Source: a virus. Taken from it: a stretch of 54,196 bases of DNA. Position 1 is the stretch's first letter, and each line of letters starts with the position of its first letter. The position numbers were made by a program, and so were the translations under genes. The notes under the pieces are model-generated. The model saw nothing but the letters and a program-made list of their open reading frames with translations, did no database searches and had not been told where the DNA came from. Shown here in pieces: positions 52,186-54,196 of this stretch. The DNA is taken from positions 1 through 54,196 of the IMG/VR virus record IMGVR_UViG_3300049595_003884, one strand, 5' to 3'.

Positions 52186-53313
52186 ATGGCAGTAATTCCA
52201 GAACCAGAAAGGTCCAAAATATATACGAGAATTAAACACCTCTTAGGTGCTCCTCTCAGAAGCGTTGAGCTCGAAGATGAACAAATGGATTCATTAATGG
52301 AACTTGCCATTGGTGACTACGAAGAATACATTCTTCAATGGTTAATCGATAGCCAATGGGTTAACTTGGTGAATTTAAATATGACTGAAAAATCTGTTGC
52401 AAGAGCACTTGTAACAAGAACAATGGATTTCGAACAACAGTTCGCATACTCATATTCAAAAATTGTTGGACTACAGACAGTAGGTCCGTGGGTTCTTAAG
52501 CAAGATTATTTCATCTTAAGTGCTAATACTCAAAACTACGAAATCCCTGCAGGTCGTGAGGTTAATGAATTATTATGGTTCAGTAATCAACCATGGACAG
52601 CATTTGGTTTAGGTGGTGTTGGTGGATTCGGATTTGGTGGTATAGGTTTAGGTGCCAGCGAAGCAGGTTATGCTCAAATGGGTTATCAGGGTTCTTACTT
52701 TATGATGTCAGGATTTGATTACCTTATAAGAATGCAAGAATCCAATATTCTTAATAGAATCCTTGGGGGTTCTTTAACATACAGAATTACAGGGTTACCC
52801 GATGGTAAAAGAAATGTATTCCTTTATAATACCCCTGGTGGAAGATTCAATTGGAATAACTATAGTTTATATGCCGGTAAAGCCGTTTGGTATTGGTATT
52901 ATGATGTTGGAACCGACGACAGAGCAGATTGTTTAAAGGCAAACCCTGATATTATAAAATTACCAACCGACGTTCCTATTGAAGATTTAACTTGGGAAGA
53001 TTTAAACACTCCTGGTCAACAATGGGTTAGAAGATGGTTCACCGCATACTGTAAAGAAACACTTGCAAGGGTGAGAGGAAAATATTCCGGTAATCTTAAA
53101 ACTCCTGATTCAGAAATAATAATGGATTATCAAAGTTTGTTAACTGAATCCAAAGACGAAAAATCAAAACTTCTCGAAGAGTTGATTGGGGCTGAAGGAT
53201 GGTTGACAAGATTGAGACCTGAAAAAGTAATGGAAAGAGAGGCATTGATTGCCGAAAACTTAAATAAACAAATGAAGTTCAGGGCAATGCCAAGACAAAT
53301 CTACGTAATATAA
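52186..53313 (+). CDS. Neck protein candidate, gp13-like (375 aa)
   Basis: N-terminal helices (RSKIYTRIKHLLGAPLRSVE, EDEQMDSLMELAIGDYEEYI) and a C-terminal helical bundle (WVRRWFTAYCKETLARVRGK, then KLLEELIGAEGWLTRLRPEK) frame a middle beta region, an arrangement similar to head-tail neck proteins such as T4 gp13 (309 residues). A glycine-rich hydrophobic insertion, about residues 139-170 (FGLGGVGGFGFGGIGLGASE), breaks the middle; I know no counterpart. The gene starts 4 bases after a TATTTATA box and its stop overlaps the next start (TAATG). The gp13 name is based on length, helix pattern and context and is moderate. Confidence 0.6.
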   Translation: MAVIPEPERSKIYTRIKHLLGAPLRSVELEDEQMDSLMELAIGDYEEYILQWLIDSQWVNLVNLNMTEKSVARALVTRTMDFEQQFAYSYSKIVGLQTVGPWVLKQDYFILSANTQNYEIPAGREVNELLWFSNQPWTAFGLGGVGGFGFGGIGLGASEAGYAQMGYQGSYFMMSGFDYLIRMQESNILNRILGGSLTYRITGLPDGKRNVFLYNTPGGRFNWNNYSLYAGKAVWYWYYDVGTDDRADCLKANPDIIKLPTDVPIEDLTWEDLNTPGQQWVRRWFTAYCKETLARVRGKYSGNLKTPDSEIIMDYQSLLTESKDEKSKLLEELIGAEGWLTRLRPEKVMEREALIAENLNKQMKFRAMPRQIYVI

Positions 53314-53648
53314 TGGCAATAATTAAAACTATACCTTCTCAAAGAATTATTAACGGAATAACAATTAAGACCTCCGAAATATCAACTGTTTCTGAAAGCG
53401 AATATGTTACCAATGGTGAGGCATGTATCGTAGTAAGAGGCATTGATGAATCGTCTATCACATTAGATTCGAGAACGACAGACCATGTTGTTGTTAAGGC
53501 TATGACAAGAACTCTCGTAAAACCCGACATCGGAAGAATTGACGAGGATTACGATGAGATTCTTTTAGATAGATATGCTTGTGTCGAGTTCAGGTTTGTT
53601 GTTAACAATTGGTATATACTTTCATCAGACGGTCTCAAGAATTCCTAA
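53313..53648 (+). CDS. Small beta-rich virion protein candidate (111 aa)
   Basis: No family recognised. The sequence has an extended, beta-rich layout with many valines and threonines (GEACIVVRGIDESSITLDSR, TTDHVVVKAMTRTLVKPDIG) and ends CVEFRFVVNNWYILSSDGLK, an ending often seen in small phage neck, decoration or fibre-attachment proteins. It starts at the stop of the neck candidate (TAATG) and so is translationally coupled to it. The last 24 bases overlap the end of the convergent minus-strand gene. Structural role inferred. Confidence 0.5.
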   Translation: MAIIKTIPSQRIINGITIKTSEISTVSESEYVTNGEACIVVRGIDESSITLDSRTTDHVVVKAMTRTLVKPDIGRIDEDYDEILLDRYACVEFRFVVNNWYILSSDGLKNS

Positions 53649-54196
53649 TTTTTTTTTCCAATCTTCTTCGGCTAAGTCATACATGTAATCGGGTTTAAGA
53701 CCACGTCTTTCCCAATAATTTAATTCTTGTTCTGTTATATCCAACACGTCTTTTTGTAAATCATCTTGGTCACCCTCACCTAATGGATGTCCATTAATCA
53801 ACTCACACTGTGCTGTTGTAAATATTCCTCTTTGTTCTGGGTCAGAAACAATTAAACCATTTCTAACTTCATCTTGGAATACAACCATCAAAGGTTCGAT
53901 TCTTTTGTTGAATGTTGCAATTGCTCTCGGAACATTATAATCTCCAGTAAGTTCGGGGTCTTTATCTAAAATGTCTTTATCCAACATATAACAATTTACC
54001 ATAACACCATCAGTAATAGGTTTTGCTTTGGGGTTGTTAAACTGATTAAGTGCGTTGGTATCTTTGATTTGTTTGACTGTCATTTTCTGAACATCACCTT
54101 GAGATGCCTTTGTTCCATTATTAACATACATTATCACATCACCAAGATTCACACCTAAGTTTTCTTGGATTGCCAACTCCATGTGAGCCATACGAG
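53625..54196 (-). CDS. C-terminal part of a minus-strand protein, possibly DNA polymerase
   Basis: The frame is open to the window edge (a codon for arginine precedes the ATG at 54191), so this is most likely the end of a longer protein cut by the window. The visible 190 residues include MELAIQENLGVNLGDVIMYV then NNGTKASQGDVQK, and later YNVPRAIATFNKRIEPLMVV and FTTAQCELINGHPLGEGDQD, ending DYMYDLAEEDWKKKLGI. The GDVIMYVNNGTK segment resembles the C-terminal region of phage family B DNA polymerases, where a G-D-x-I-x-Y-V strand is followed by a polar loop; I cannot confirm this without the catalytic part. The stop overlaps the convergent 111-residue gene by 24 bases. Confidence 0.45.
   Translation of the reverse strand, partial: RMAHMELAIQENLGVNLGDVIMYVNNGTKASQGDVQKMTVKQIKDTNALNQFNNPKAKPITDGVMVNCYMLDKDILDKDPELTGDYNVPRAIATFNKRIEPLMVVFQDEVRNGLIVSDPEQRGIFTTAQCELINGHPLGEGDQDDLQKDVLDITEQELNYWERRGLKPDYMYDLAEEDWKKKLGILETV

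Noticed and set aside
1-54196. tRNA genes, CRISPR arrays, insertion sequences or att sites
   Set aside because: Intergenic spaces are too short and no cloverleaf, repeat-spacer pattern or terminal inverted repeats were seen; a dedicated tRNA scan was not possible here.

Overview
The window is a dense 54 kb piece of a large contractile-tailed phage genome, distantly T4-like, with almost no non-coding DNA (no gap above about 135 bases) and no tRNA, CRISPR or insertion sequence that I could find. T4-type proteins are recognisable by sequence: tail sheath, tail tube (gp19), gp26-like baseplate protein, gp53, gp25, gp6, a gp41-type helicase, UvsX, RNase H and a gp32-like SSB. Three signs suggest a Bacteroidetes-like host: a tail protein at the left edge made of SprB-type repeats (the gliding-adhesin repeat), near-absence of Shine-Dalgarno sequences with A/T-rich leaders instead, and a DUF5522 protein. 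The host call is inference.

Layout from right to left, the direction of most transcription. The right edge (53.6-54.2 kb) holds the C-terminal end of a minus-strand protein, possibly a family B DNA polymerase. Next to it is a plus-strand island (48.4-53.6 kb): a SET-domain protein, an SNF2-family ATPase, a protein fusing a complete Mn-type superoxide dismutase to a PD-(D/E)XK-like nuclease domain, a gp13-like neck candidate and a small beta-rich protein. From 48.4 kb leftwards the minus strand carries a connector candidate, a peptidoglycan-binding protein, a gp15-like tail terminator candidate, an oversized sheath, two accessory proteins, tail tube, a gp26-like chaperone with a probable programmed frameshift, tape measure, a 1657-residue tail/baseplate protein with an OmpA-like domain, gp53 and a giant hub. 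A small plus-strand ribbon-helix-helix gene sits upstream of the sheath.

The replication block (16.2-24.1 kb: SSB, UvsX, RNase H, 2OG-Fe(II) oxygenase, helicase, class II ribonucleotide reductase) is inserted between the hub and the wedge genes. The left 16 kb is the baseplate wedge and tail-tip cluster: gp25, gp6, a 1769-residue protein with a central membrane-like segment, four further structural proteins, a gp7-like protein and the SprB-repeat protein.

A directional motif, sense TATTTATA (the reverse complement of the T4 late box TATAAATA), precedes most transcription units on both strands. Its spacing to the start codon falls into groups (3-4, 13-15, 31-34 bases), suggesting a phage promoter with some leaderless messages. 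Five hairpins, most with T-tracts, separate units. The strongest candidates for new biology are the SET/SNF2/SOD-nuclease island, this promoter system and the tail-chaperone frameshift.
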